Assembly: GCA_029266615.1 (NCBI GenBank)
Contig: JAQSWN010000024.1
Coordinates: 1-64,000 of the forward strand
Reading direction: 5' to 3'
From: Polyangiaceae bacterium
Lineage (GTDB): Bacteria > Myxococcota_A > Polyangia > Polyangiales > Polyangiaceae
Length of the DNA: 64,000 nucleotides
Both the position numbers and the translations under genes were made by a program. Below the pieces are notes generated by a model, which ran no database searches, had not been told where the DNA came from, and worked only from the letters and a program-made list of their open reading frames with translations. Shown here one piece after another: positions 42,622 through 51,613 of the stretch; within the stretch, counting starts at the first letter, position 1, and each line of letters starts with the position of its first letter.

Positions 42622-43757
42622 GGCACTGCCGCCGTGAAGCCGGCCGTCTCCGTGCCGTGCAAGTCTCCAGCGATCTCGTCGCCGTGGGCCAGGTACAGCG
42701 GCATTCCCTTGTAAGCGAGCTGGAGGCCGCCCTTGCCTTGGCGCACGAAGACACTGAAGTCCGTCGGCTCCAGCGAGCTGACTGCGCTCAGGTGCTTTTC
42801 GTGAAAGGGCGCGAACGCGTCCAAGCAGTCCCCGCTACAGCTGCTGACTGGGTCTTCGCTGCCGCCGGGCGTGTCGCCCGCGGAGACGTAGAGCGTGCGA
42901 CCATTCCTGTCGGCGAGGTACTTGGCCGTTCCCGCCTTCATGATGACGACCGAAGGGAGCGCGAGCTCGGCGGCGTGCCACGTTTTGCCTTTGCCCTGCC
43001 CGGTGAGCTGCCCGAGCGCGAGGTCCGCTTTGTAATAGTACAGAGGCCAGCCGTAGTACGTCGCTTGAGACGAGCCGTCTCCACGAAGGATGCTGCCGAA
43101 GGCAGCGTCGTCTAGACCCGCACCCAGAACGCGCTGCCCCCCGCTGAAGGTGGGCCAGGAGACGAGACAGTCCGCTTCGCAGCGCGAGACGGGCGCGCTC
43201 TCGCAATCACCGGGAAGGTCCGCGCCGTAGGTGTAGAGGGTTCGGCCCGCGGCGTCGGTCAGGTAGGCGCCCAAGAAGGGACTCTGCTGCACCACCACGT
43301 CCGCGGCAGGAGGCACAGGTCCTGCGCCACCGGTCGCATCGACGGGGGGTGGGGCCTGGGTGTGGAACACGCAGCTCATGGCGACGGAAGGCTCATCCGC
43401 GCCGCCTTCGCCGCCCCCGGGCTCACTGAACGCGCCGCCGAGCGCGGCCACGCCGCCCGAGCCAAGCGGGGGCTCGCCGGGCTCGCCGCCTTCGCCTCGC
43501 GGCGCTCCTGCGCTCCCGCTCCCGCCCCCGCTCGTGGTGCCGCCGGAGACCGCGCTTCCGGCCGAGCCGGCGACGCTCTTGGTCCCCGCCTCGGTCTGTG
43601 TCGCCTCACCGGCGTTGCCCGATGGCTCGCTAGGAATACCCGTCTCGTCGGCCACGCACGCCGTAGCGACGGCTGCGCCAGCGAGCCAAGCGAGCAGCAA
43701 GGGGCGACGCATGGCGCGAGAGGCGGGAGTGATGTTGGCGATTGCTTGGTGTTTCAT
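42618..43757 (-). CDS. COG4315-type lipoprotein with secreted-repeat motifs
   Basis: ATG 43757 has a GAGG ribosome-binding site and gives 379 residues. An internal ATG at 43712 would start directly at the signal (RRPLLLAWLAGAAVATAC). After a long Gly/Ser/Glu-rich spacer, the body carries repeats typical of the COG4315 family. GRTLYTYGADLPGDC and GRTLYVSAGDTPGG fit the Y-x-[FWY]-x-x-D theme, and CEADCLVSWPTF and CSGDCLDAFAPF are C-x(3)-C-x(3)-[WF] elements. These are periplasmic or surface lipoproteins of unknown function. It lies 17 bp downstream of the kinase gene. Confidence 0.75.
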   Translation of the reverse strand: MKHQAIANITPASRAMRRPLLLAWLAGAAVATACVADETGIPSEPSGNAGEATQTEAGTKSVAGSAGSAVSGGTTSGGGSGSAGAPRGEGGEPGEPPLGSGGVAALGGAFSEPGGGEGGADEPSVAMSCVFHTQAPPPVDATGGAGPVPPAADVVVQQSPFLGAYLTDAAGRTLYTYGADLPGDCESAPVSRCEADCLVSWPTFSGGQRVLGAGLDDAAFGSILRGDGSSQATYYGWPLYYYKADLALGQLTGQGKGKTWHAAELALPSVVIMKAGTAKYLADRNGRTLYVSAGDTPGGSEDPVSSCSGDCLDAFAPFHEKHLSAVSSLEPTDFSVFVRQGKGGLQLAYKGMPLYLAHGDEIAGDLHGTETAGFTAAVP

Positions 43758-43773
43758 AAGGTTACCTCGTGGG

Positions 43774-45378
43774 TCAGTGACGACCACCGAATGCGTTGCG
43801 ATCCCACGCGTTGGTCGAAGCGGCTGGGGTCGGTGCGGGCGGCGCGGCGGCGGCAGCGGAGGGGACGACGGCGACCGCGACCGGAGCCTTCGTGGCTCCG
43901 TTGTCGGAGCTGGCTGGCGCGGCGAGCGCGCGAATGGGACGCGCCGAATGATCCTTAGAGCCTCGTTTCTTCGGCTTTTCGGCCTCCGCGTCGGCGAGTG
44001 AGTCAGAGGGCGCGGTCGCTACGGGAGGCGCGCTGGGCTGGGGACGTAGGTCCTCGCCACGCGCTTCGCTCGCGTTGTCCAAGGACGCCATCGGAACCGG
44101 GCTGGACGCGGTCGTGCGAGCATCGCTCGCCCCGCCCCCACGAAGTAGCAGCGGCGCAGCCACGCCGAGCGCAAGCGCGACGACGGCGCCCCCCACGTAC
44201 AGCCGGCGCTTGCGGGAGTTGTCTGGCCGCGGCTGCGAGCTGGGCGTGCTCACCTGGGTCGTACCGACGGCCTCGACCACGATTTGCGGCGAGGACGAGC
44301 TGGGGCTGCCACCTTGGTCGATAGCCAACGCACGCAAGGTAGCGACGCTGATCGAAGAGCTCGACTCGCCTCGCGCTCGGTCGACATGCTCCTGCGCCAT
44401 GCGCAAGGCCGCGCGTCGCTCGGAAGGGCGGCTCCCGAACAGAGTCTTCATGTACTCGGCCACGGTCGCGTCGAAGCTCGCTTCGAGCGGGCCCGGCATC
44501 GCATCCTCCAGAGCCGCGAGCATCTCCGTCGCGGTGCCGAAGCGCGCGTTCGGGTCTTTGGCGATGGACTTCATCACCACTTGCTCCAGGGCGGCGGGGT
44601 AGTCGGCGACGAACGAGCTCGGCGGGGCCGGCGCTGTTTCGGCGCAGATGTTCTGCAGCGTTTGGGCCGGGTGATCCCCCCGAAACGGATGCTTTCCGGT
44701 CGTGAGCGCGTAGAGCAGGATGCCGAGCGCGAACAAGTCCGTGCGGGCGTCGAGCTTCCCCCCTCGGACCTGTTCCGGGGCCATGTACGCGAACTTCCCC
44801 TTGATCTCGCCGGCTTCGGTGAGGCCGGAGGCTTTGCTGGTGGCCTTGGCAATCCCGAAGTCAACGAGCTTGGCCGTGCCGCCGTAAGTGACGAGGATGT
44901 TCTGCGGAGACACGTCGCGGTGGACGACGCCGAGCAGCGCGCCGTAGTCGTCTCGCAAATCGTGCGCGGCATGCAAGCCCTGGCACGCCTGGCCGATGAG
45001 ATTCACACCGATCGCGAGCGGCACGCCTCCGTTCGCCATCGCCTTGGTCAGCACCGCGTTCAGCGGCTCACCCTCCACCCATTCCATGACTAGGTAGAGC
45101 ACGCCGTCTTGCTCTCCCAAGTCGTGCGTCGCGACCACGTTCGGGTGGTGAATCTGTGAAGCGAGCTGCGCCTCCTCCAGAAACATTTGCTCCATGCGGG
45201 TGCTGTCCACGGCGCCCGCCAGGATCGTCTTGATGGCGACGAGCTTTTGAAACCCGCGCGTCCCTCGCATGCGCGCCGCCCACACCATCGCCATGCCTCC
45301 CTTGGCGATGGGGAGGAGCAGCTCGTAGCGTCCGAGGCTGCAGCCGGCTCGAAGGTCGGGTGGGGGCGCGTCGTTCAT
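43774..45378 (-). CDS. Transmembrane Ser/Thr protein kinase (PknB/Hanks type)
   Basis: The 534-residue protein has an N-terminal kinase domain: GRYELLLPIAKGGMAMVWAA (Gly loop), VAIKTI (ATP-anchoring Lys), VVHRDVSPQNILV (catalytic loop) and VDFGIAKA (DFG). YMAPEQVRG, FALGILLYAL and the kinase C-lobe complete it. A spacer leads to one membrane helix (VGGAVVALALGVAAPLLL, about residues 395-415) and an Ala/Ser/Pro-rich outer part with no known ligand domain. It would phosphorylate Ser/Thr residues in the cytoplasm in response to an outside signal. It is the second gene of a five-gene operon; the lipoproteins could supply or modulate the signal. Confidence 0.93.
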   Translation of the reverse strand: MNDAPPPDLRAGCSLGRYELLLPIAKGGMAMVWAARMRGTRGFQKLVAIKTILAGAVDSTRMEQMFLEEAQLASQIHHPNVVATHDLGEQDGVLYLVMEWVEGEPLNAVLTKAMANGGVPLAIGVNLIGQACQGLHAAHDLRDDYGALLGVVHRDVSPQNILVTYGGTAKLVDFGIAKATSKASGLTEAGEIKGKFAYMAPEQVRGGKLDARTDLFALGILLYALTTGKHPFRGDHPAQTLQNICAETAPAPPSSFVADYPAALEQVVMKSIAKDPNARFGTATEMLAALEDAMPGPLEASFDATVAEYMKTLFGSRPSERRAALRMAQEHVDRARGESSSSISVATLRALAIDQGGSPSSSSPQIVVEAVGTTQVSTPSSQPRPDNSRKRRLYVGGAVVALALGVAAPLLLRGGGASDARTTASSPVPMASLDNASEARGEDLRPQPSAPPVATAPSDSLADAEAEKPKKRGSKDHSARPIRALAAPASSDNGATKAPVAVAVVPSAAAAAPPAPTPAASTNAWDRNAFGGRH

Positions 45379-45400
45379 GGAATTTCCAGCTCGTTCGGGC

Positions 45401-46864
45401 TCAGCCGTGCGTGCTGGAGCCGCTCAGGGGATGGGTGGGGCCGCGCGTGGGGTGGGGGCGGTCGTTCAAGAAGTTTTCGAAGATCTGCTTCCTCGCCGGC
45501 AGGAGGTGGTCGACGAGCGTGTCGGATATGCGGAAGCGCACCTGTCCGCCGACCGTTTCGGTCTCGCGCTCGGTGATGTGCGTGAAGCCTTGCGAAGCCG
45601 GCCAGGTCAAGCCGCCGCCCAAGCTCACGTTGTTGCTCAACCGATGACAGCCCGCGCACGTCTGGGTCTGCGCACGCTTGACGATGTCGTCGGGCGTGAG
45701 GGTGCTCCCGCGGCTGGTCAGCTCCGTCTGCAGCGCAGTCCGCAGCGGGCTCGCGGCGGTGCCGAAGTGGTCCGGATAGCGCATCTCGGCCGCGCTGCTG
45801 CCGGAGGCCTGGCTTTGCGCGCTATTGAACACGTCGGGCGTGGCCATGTCCAAGCCGGCGACGCTCGTGCCCGAAAGCTTGGCGACTTGAGAGGGGAAGA
45901 AGGTGCGAAAGTCTGCCGCGCTCGTCAGAGTGGAGGCAGGCGCGAACAGCGGTCCGTAGGGGTTGTTCTTGTTCGTCACCGGCACGAGGGTGACCGCGCT
46001 GCAGCTGGCCCCCGCGCAAGTGCGGAACAGCTTGAATTCGCGCAGCGACCAGCCCGTCGTCGTGTTGGAGAACTGGTTGGTGCGAATTTGTCCGACGCCC
46101 TGTGGGTTGTCTCCGAAGTTCGAGATCGAGACGACGGGCTCGACCGCGCCCTCCCCCTCGAAGTAGAACTCCTCGAGCGCGTCCGCGCGACGTTCGATGT
46201 CGCCTTCCTTGGACAGGTCGTACCAGGTGTCGGCGATTTGTTGGCAACCCTTCAGCCCCTGCTGAGGGTGCGGGTTCGGAAGAACGGCTTCGAAGATGAT
46301 CAGGTTACGGTCGGACGTCGAGGTGATGCCCGACTCCTTGGCGTACACGATGCGATACTCGCCGCAGTGCGCGCCGTTCTCGGGCGCTTGATCGAAGCGA
46401 TTGAAGAGCCCGATGGGAATGTACGCACACGCGCTACCCGCCGCGAACGGATCGCAGGAAGCTTGCGTGCCCTCCGCGCCGTAGCGGCAGAAGTACGGGT
46501 ACCCGTTGATGACGGTGCCCTGGGCGGGATCGGATACCGCGTCGCAGTGTGGGCCCACGTAAGTTCCCGGCGCCGGGTTCTGCGTATCCCACCATTGCTG
46601 AAACAGCTGGAGCCCGCTCGTGCCGGGCACGTTGGCTTGAGTTGCGAGCTGCGTCATGACCCGCGCGAGCGAGAAACGAGCTAGGATAATTTGTTCGCTG
46701 ACGACCAGGGATCGTCGGACATCGATCGTGCGTTGCTGCACCGCTTGCTGAATGAAATCAGTTCCAGCTTCGGGGTCCGCCACGCCGGAACAGCCCGAAA
46801 TAGCCGCCAAACCCGCCAACGATAGGGCGCCAAGGCGCAGTGCAGAATTTGCAGATGGATGCAT
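45401..46864 (-). CDS. CxxCH-containing lipoprotein, first gene of kinase operon
   Basis: From ATG 46864 the protein is 487 residues with a lipoprotein signal (RLGALSLAGLAAISGC). An upstream in-frame start would add 30 residues before the signal. A single c-type heme motif sits near the C terminus (TCAGCHRLSNNVSLGG) and the DIVKRAQTQTCAGC context suggests a cytochrome-like end domain. The middle has several Cys pairs and no family match by eye. Exported, surface- or periplasm-facing location is likely. It is 22 bp upstream of the kinase gene. Confidence 0.7.
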   Translation of the reverse strand: MHPSANSALRLGALSLAGLAAISGCSGVADPEAGTDFIQQAVQQRTIDVRRSLVVSEQIILARFSLARVMTQLATQANVPGTSGLQLFQQWWDTQNPAPGTYVGPHCDAVSDPAQGTVINGYPYFCRYGAEGTQASCDPFAAGSACAYIPIGLFNRFDQAPENGAHCGEYRIVYAKESGITSTSDRNLIIFEAVLPNPHPQQGLKGCQQIADTWYDLSKEGDIERRADALEEFYFEGEGAVEPVVSISNFGDNPQGVGQIRTNQFSNTTTGWSLREFKLFRTCAGASCSAVTLVPVTNKNNPYGPLFAPASTLTSAADFRTFFPSQVAKLSGTSVAGLDMATPDVFNSAQSQASGSSAAEMRYPDHFGTAASPLRTALQTELTSRGSTLTPDDIVKRAQTQTCAGCHRLSNNVSLGGGLTWPASQGFTHITERETETVGGQVRFRISDTLVDHLLPARKQIFENFLNDRPHPTRGPTHPLSGSSTHG

Positions 46865-47150
46865 GCTCGCTTTTTTCCCCGTCCCGCCCCTAGAGGAGCG
46901 TCCTGTTTCGGCTCTCGTCCCCCCGAAAGTGTCGAGTGGGACGGCCGTGCTCATAAAACGGCGTCCCTGCCCGCCACTAAAGCCCTGGGCGTGAGTTCGC
47001 TACGCTCATGTCAGCCTTGGCCCGACGATGTGCGGCAGCGGACGCGCGCCACCCCTTTCGAAAAAGACTCTCACCTGTCAGCGGAGAAGGCCGTTCAACT
47101 CCACGCGCTCGACGTCGAGGCAGACAATCGATCGGGGTGGTGAATACACG
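46865..47150. other. Divergent promoter region of the kinase operon and a cytochrome-like gene
   Basis: This 286-bp gap separates two divergent lipoprotein genes. It should hold promoters for both, but no convincing -35/-10, operator or terminator was seen. Open frames crossing it look non-coding. Confidence 0.35.
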
Positions 47151-47597
47151 ATGACCGGACCAAACGTGCTCAGCCTTTGTCTCCTGCTGGTGGGCGCCGC
47201 GGCGGCGTGCGTGGCAGAGCCTGAAGGGATCCACCCCCTCACGGGCTCGACCGCAGGGAGTCCCGCGAGCGAAGGAGCCAGCGGCGCTTCGCCCGCAGCG
47301 GTCGACGCCTGTGAAGCCATGCGGATCTTGGCCGAGAAGTGCGAGCGCTGTCATGGGGAGCCCCTCGCGCATGGGGCTCCGTTCTCGTTTTCCACCAGCG
47401 ACGACCGGGCGCGAGTCGACGCGAAGGGCGTCTCCCGCAGCGAGCGCATGGCTCAGGCCATCGAGCGAGGCAACATGCCCGCGCTCTTCATCGAGCTCGA
47501 GCCGCCGGTCGAGAGCTTGACTGACGAGGAGCGCGACACCCTCGTGGGCTGGCTGCGCACTTCGGGCACCGCCAGCGAGCCTGCCGCATGCGAATGA
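47151..47597 (+). CDS. Small cytochrome c-like lipoprotein
   Basis: The 148-residue protein has a lipoprotein signal (LCLLLVGAAAAC), a short Gly/Ser spacer and a single CxxCH heme motif in LAEKCERCHGEP. A possible methionine ligand lies in ERGNMPAL, about 65 residues on. The C terminus SLTDEERDTLVGWLRT is typical of class I cytochrome c domains. It is divergent from the CxxCH lipoprotein at 45401-46864 and convergent with nadE, so it may act with the former in the periplasm. Confidence 0.75.
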   Translation: MTGPNVLSLCLLLVGAAAACVAEPEGIHPLTGSTAGSPASEGASGASPAAVDACEAMRILAEKCERCHGEPLAHGAPFSFSTSDDRARVDAKGVSRSERMAQAIERGNMPALFIELEPPVESLTDEERDTLVGWLRTSGTASEPAACE

Positions 47598-47627
47598 GAC
47601 CCGTCGCCGCGCGTTGGCGAGCGCTTG

Positions 47628-49619
47628 TCAGGTGCCGAGCACGTGGCGCCGCAGCTCGGCGAGCTCGCGCTCGTAGCCGCCGGAGAGGATCGGGAAGCGA
47701 CACCAGGTCTTCGGATCCAGGTTCTCGTCGTCGAAATGGAAGGAAGGCGCGTAGCGCTCCCGCTTCCACTGGTTGCGCGTGAAGAGTCGGAAAAAGCGCT
47801 CCAGCCAGGTGACGAGCTGGGGCGCGTCGTACTGCGGGAAGAGCACGTGCATCAGCTCGTACACTTCCACCGGCCCGCGCTTGTCCCGAATGGCCGCGCG
47901 CTCGATCGCGTCGAGCAGGTCGTACGGCATGAGGTCCCCCTCATCGGTCTGGTTTTCCGCGGCCGGGCGCAGCTCTGCGGTCGGCGCTTGAGCGGTAACG
48001 GCCGAGAGCGCGGCGATGGGGCCGAGCCCAGACGGCCCTTCTTGCTCGAGCCAAACCAGCCACTTTCTTAGATATGCTTTGTCGATCCCCGCTATCGGCG
48101 CGAGCCCGCCTGCGGTGTCGCCGTCCATGGTCGCGTAGCCGACGGCAGCCTCCGAGCGATTGCTGGTCGACAGCAGGAGCGCGCCGAACAGGTTGGCCAA
48201 GAGCCAGACGCTCGGGGCGCGAGTGCGCGCCTGGATGTTCTGCAGCGCGATGTCGTCGGTCTTCCAATCCAGCTCGCGGCCGAGCGCGACCTCCACCATG
48301 CCGATGTAGCCTTGGACCTGCGCGTCCACGTCGAGCTCCAAGTGGCGCGCGCCGATGCCCTCCGCCACGGTGCGCGCCGCGCGGCGCGTCACCTCCCCGC
48401 TGTTGCGCGTCGACTGGTACACGGTCGTCAGGAGCGCGTGCACGAGCTCGCGCGCGTCGTTCGCAGCGTTGACTCCCGGCACGTAGCCGAGCACGTCCTT
48501 GACGCCGGCGAGTCCGAGGTCGCGCAGGGCGAAGCCGGCCATGCACGCGCAGGCGCAAGCAATCGCGGCCGAGTCCGCCCCGCCCGACAGGGACACCACG
48601 AAGCCTCGCGATCGACTCTTGCGCACGTAGTCGAACAAGCCGAGCGCGAGCGCGCGCGCCAGCTCCTCTTCTTTGACGTTTGCGCCTTGTTCCCAGCTGC
48701 GGACCTCGAAGCCGATAGGGGTGGGGGCGAGCTTCGGGAAGGTGAACGCCGCCGTGACCAGACTCCCGGGCGCTTCGCTCACGTTGGGCGAGAAGCCGGA
48801 AAGAGCGCCGTGACGAAGGCGAGGAAGCTCGAGATCCACGACCGCGCTGGTGAGCACGCCTTCCGCGAAGCCGAAGCGCGGCGACTCCGCCACCAACGCA
48901 CCGCCAGAGGCGATGATCGCGTCGCCATCGTAGATGGCGCGACCAGCTTCGTTGCCGAGCAGGTTGGCATACAGGTACGTGACCCCGAAGGCCCGAGAGC
49001 CTTCCAACACCAAGCGGCGCCGCACGAGGTGTTTGCCGAACGCGAAGTGGCTGGCGGAGGGGTTACAGATCACGTCGACGCCCGAAAGCGCAAGCGCCGC
49101 GCCGCGCCGATCCGCCATCCACGCGTCTTCGCAGATCTCGAAGCCGAGCCGCACGCCCCCGCAGTCGAACACCACGTCCCCGAGGGGCAGCTCCTGCCCG
49201 CCTACGGAGGTGAACACGCGCGCCCCCGTCGGCCACGGCTTGAACCAGCGCGGCTCGTAGTGGATGCCGTCGCCGGCGAGCGCACGCTTGGCGACGAAGC
49301 CGCACAGCTTGCCGTCCACCGCGAGCGCGCACACGTTGTAGACGCCTTTCTGGTGCGCGAGCGGTAAGCCAAAGCTCACGATCATGCCGGGGGTCTCCGG
49401 CACCAGCGCGGCCAGCACTTGCAAAGCCGTTGCTCGCACCGAAGGCGAGAGGAACGCGTCTTCGCACCCGTAGCCGGTGATGCACAGCTCCGGCAGGCAC
49501 AAGATGCTCACGCCTTCACTGCGGGCGCGGGCGAGCATCTCCCGGATGCGGCGTTCGTTGCCGTCCCAGTCGAGGGGCGTCTGGTTCAACGTCGCGGCGG
49601 CGACTTTCACGAGCTGCAT
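47628..49619 (-). CDS. nadE: Glutamine-dependent NAD+ synthetase
   Basis: The 663-residue protein has an N-terminal nitrilase-type glutaminase domain with a Glu in CLPELCITGYG, a Lys in FVAKRALAGDGIHYE and the nucleophilic Cys in GFEICEDAW. A C-terminal synthetase has the PP-loop VVSLSGGADSAAIA, then GYATMDGDTAGGLAPI and the end LLNAIERA-like helices. It makes NAD from deamido-NAD, ATP and glutamine. Length matches bacterial glutamine-dependent enzymes. It stands alone on its strand and diverges from the small membrane-protein gene. Confidence 0.95.
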   Translation of the reverse strand: MQLVKVAAATLNQTPLDWDGNERRIREMLARARSEGVSILCLPELCITGYGCEDAFLSPSVRATALQVLAALVPETPGMIVSFGLPLAHQKGVYNVCALAVDGKLCGFVAKRALAGDGIHYEPRWFKPWPTGARVFTSVGGQELPLGDVVFDCGGVRLGFEICEDAWMADRRGAALALSGVDVICNPSASHFAFGKHLVRRRLVLEGSRAFGVTYLYANLLGNEAGRAIYDGDAIIASGGALVAESPRFGFAEGVLTSAVVDLELPRLRHGALSGFSPNVSEAPGSLVTAAFTFPKLAPTPIGFEVRSWEQGANVKEEELARALALGLFDYVRKSRSRGFVVSLSGGADSAAIACACACMAGFALRDLGLAGVKDVLGYVPGVNAANDARELVHALLTTVYQSTRNSGEVTRRAARTVAEGIGARHLELDVDAQVQGYIGMVEVALGRELDWKTDDIALQNIQARTRAPSVWLLANLFGALLLSTSNRSEAAVGYATMDGDTAGGLAPIAGIDKAYLRKWLVWLEQEGPSGLGPIAALSAVTAQAPTAELRPAAENQTDEGDLMPYDLLDAIERAAIRDKRGPVEVYELMHVLFPQYDAPQLVTWLERFFRLFTRNQWKRERYAPSFHFDDENLDPKTWCRFPILSGGYERELAELRRHVLGT

Positions 49620-49722
49620 GGCGACGGAAGCTTAGCGCACGCCCGGTGCATGCGGAAATCATTGAGATTTCTAGTAAAACCGGCCGCCCGCACACCGTAA
49701 CAATTATGCTCCCGCCACACTC

Positions 49723-50037
49723 ATGGCCGAAGAGCTCGTCGTCACCACCAAACCGAACCTCTTGCGCCGGCGCGGCATCGAGGTCGCCGTCGGCACCCTT
49801 TCGGGCTTGGTCCTCGCTTGTCTGTTCGGCCCGCAGTTGGTGAGCCTCCAATACAAGCCGCTCAGCGGCTCCGCCACGATCCAATGCGGCAATGACGTGA
49901 CCGCGGCGCTCAGCGAGCTCGTCAAGCTCCAGCTCATCGCGGGCGTGGTCGGCGGCTTCCTTCTATTGCTCATGTCGTTCTTCTTCCGCCGCATGCTGCG
50001 AAAGCGACGCGAGGCGCGGGCGGTGCCTAGCGCATGA
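49723..50037 (+). CDS. Small two-helix membrane protein
   Basis: The 104-residue protein has two predicted membrane helices, GTLSGLVLACLFGPQLVSL (about 25-43) and LQLIAGVVGGFLLLLMSFFF (about 69-88), flanked by basic residues. A single Cys-containing loop (ATIQCGNDV) lies outside. No family is recognised. Its stop overlaps the start of the next gene (ATGA), so the three genes through 51445 probably form one operon. Confidence 0.6.
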   Translation: MAEELVVTTKPNLLRRRGIEVAVGTLSGLVLACLFGPQLVSLQYKPLSGSATIQCGNDVTAALSELVKLQLIAGVVGGFLLLLMSFFFRRMLRKRREARAVPSA

Positions 50038-50990
50038 AGAGCTGGGCGGTCGCGGTCTCTAGCTTGGCCATCGCGGGGGCCTTGGTCGGCGCCGGTCTGC
50101 TCGGTGTTCGCGCGCAGGCCAACGCCGAGAGCGCTTCCAATGCGCTCGTTCTCGCCGAGCGCGCGTCCTTGAGCCAAACCAAGCGAGCGGCGCCGGCCAC
50201 CGAACGCGTCGCAGAAGCGGCACCCTCCCCTGCTCCTTCCCCTGCTCCCGCACTGGCCGCACCCGTCAGCTTCCGCCAGACCTCGACCTACAACGGCGCG
50301 CCCGTGTACGTGCCGCAAGACTGCCAAGGACCGTACGACCTCGTCCTGCACTTTCACGGGGTGCACACGCTCGTGCGCGACAAGCTGCAAAGCGCTGGTA
50401 TTCCCGCGGTACTGGCCGTTTTCAACGCGGGTAACGGCGCCGAGAAGTACTCGCAAGCCTACCAGGCGACAGGCACGTTGAGCTCGCTCTTGCGCCAGAT
50501 CGAGTCCGCGGTCGCGCCCCTGTGCGGAGGCGAAGACAACAAGCCGCGCCGCATTGCGCTGCTGGGCTTCAGCGCCGGCTACGCGGCGGTGGAGAAGCTG
50601 CTGAGCCGTGCGGAAGACCGCGAGCGCGTGGACGCGGCGCTCCTCGCCGACGGGCTGCATGCCGGTTTCACGGACGTGCTGAAGCGGCAGATGGCACCCA
50701 ACGCGCTCCAAGCTTTTCGCGACTTCGGAGAGCAGGCCAAGCAGGGGAAGAAGCTGCTCGCCATCACCCACTCGAGCATCATGACCGACGGCTACGCCAG
50801 CACCACCGAGTGCTCGCGTTACTTGCTCACCGCGCTCGACGTACCCATCGAGGGCGACTTGGTGAGCGGAAAGTCGGGCGACTTTTCGGTAGAGGGCTCG
50901 GCCGGGAACGACAAGACCGCGCACATCGTGCAGTTCCGCCAGATGGACGCCACGCTCCTCGGCAAGCTGCGCGCGCGCTGGTCGCGTTGA
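50034..50990 (+). CDS. Exported alpha/beta-hydrolase-like protein
   Basis: The 318-residue protein starts with a signal or anchor (VAVSSLAIAGALVGAGLLGV), then a Pro/Ala spacer. An alpha/beta-hydrolase core includes DLVLHFHGVHT (oxyanion region), the nucleophile elbow RIALLGFSAGYAAVE (G-x-S-x-G) and AITHSS with further conserved polar residues. Acyl-ester hydrolysis is plausible but the substrate is unknown. It overlaps the preceding membrane-protein gene by 4 bp and its stop overlaps the TTG start of the GNAT gene. Confidence 0.65.
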   Translation: MKSWAVAVSSLAIAGALVGAGLLGVRAQANAESASNALVLAERASLSQTKRAAPATERVAEAAPSPAPSPAPALAAPVSFRQTSTYNGAPVYVPQDCQGPYDLVLHFHGVHTLVRDKLQSAGIPAVLAVFNAGNGAEKYSQAYQATGTLSSLLRQIESAVAPLCGGEDNKPRRIALLGFSAGYAAVEKLLSRAEDRERVDAALLADGLHAGFTDVLKRQMAPNALQAFRDFGEQAKQGKKLLAITHSSIMTDGYASTTECSRYLLTALDVPIEGDLVSGKSGDFSVEGSAGNDKTAHIVQFRQMDATLLGKLRARWSR

Positions 50991-51445
50991 GCACGGACTT
51001 TCACCTCGAGCCGGCTCGGGCCGAAGACTTGGACGAGCTCGTGGCGCTGCGCATCGCGGCCATGCGGGAGAGCTTGACCGCCATCGGCCGCTTCGACCCC
51101 ATGCGCGCTCGGGAGCGCTTCGCGAACGGCTTCGAGCCGGCGTGGACCCGGCACATCGTCGTGGCGGGGGTGCGCGTCGGGTTCGTGGTGTTGAAACCTC
51201 AGGCAGACGGCCTACTGCTCGATCACCTCTACGTGAGCCCGGGCGAGCAAGGCCGCGGATTGGGCGGCGCCGTGCTGGGTCGTATCCTCGCGGAGGCGGA
51301 CGACCGCGGCCTTTCGCTCATGGTAGGGGCGCTGCGCACCAGCCGGGCCAATCGCTTCTACGAGCGCCACGGCTTCATTCTGGATGGTGAGGGAGAGTGG
51401 GATCTTTATTACCGGCGAGCGCCTTGCGTTCGCCCGTCACCGTGA
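50987..51445 (+). CDS. GNAT-family N-acetyltransferase
   Basis: The 152-residue protein has the GNAT fold: a short N-terminal helical part, the acetyl-CoA-binding motif A LLLDHLYVSPGEQGRGLGGAVLGRIL (Q/R-x-x-G-x-G/A), and the closing NRFYERHGFI. The start is TTG 50987, overlapping the previous stop as TTGA, which fits translational coupling; a longer frame upstream has no family match. It transfers acetyl groups to an unknown amine. Confidence 0.85.
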   Translation: MSTDFHLEPARAEDLDELVALRIAAMRESLTAIGRFDPMRARERFANGFEPAWTRHIVVAGVRVGFVVLKPQADGLLLDHLYVSPGEQGRGLGGAVLGRILAEADDRGLSLMVGALRTSRANRFYERHGFILDGEGEWDLYYRRAPCVRPSP

Positions 51446-51613
51446 TAACTGTCAACGCAGTGACGCGCTCCGTGATGCACCACCATCTCTGAAGCGCCGC
51501 CGGGCAAAGGCTCCGTGCGGCACGCAGAGGTCGTGTCCGGAGCCAGCCGAAAATTTCGCTGTTTTCGCTCCGGGCGCGGGTCTCGTTACCGACCCCCACC
51601 AGGAGAAACGAAC

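Noticed and set aside
51509-51544. GGCTCCG/CGGAGCC hairpin before the HisRS-like gene as a T-box or attenuator
   Set aside because: No T-box sequence, His-rich leader peptide or terminator follows; a 7-bp GC stem is expected by chance here.
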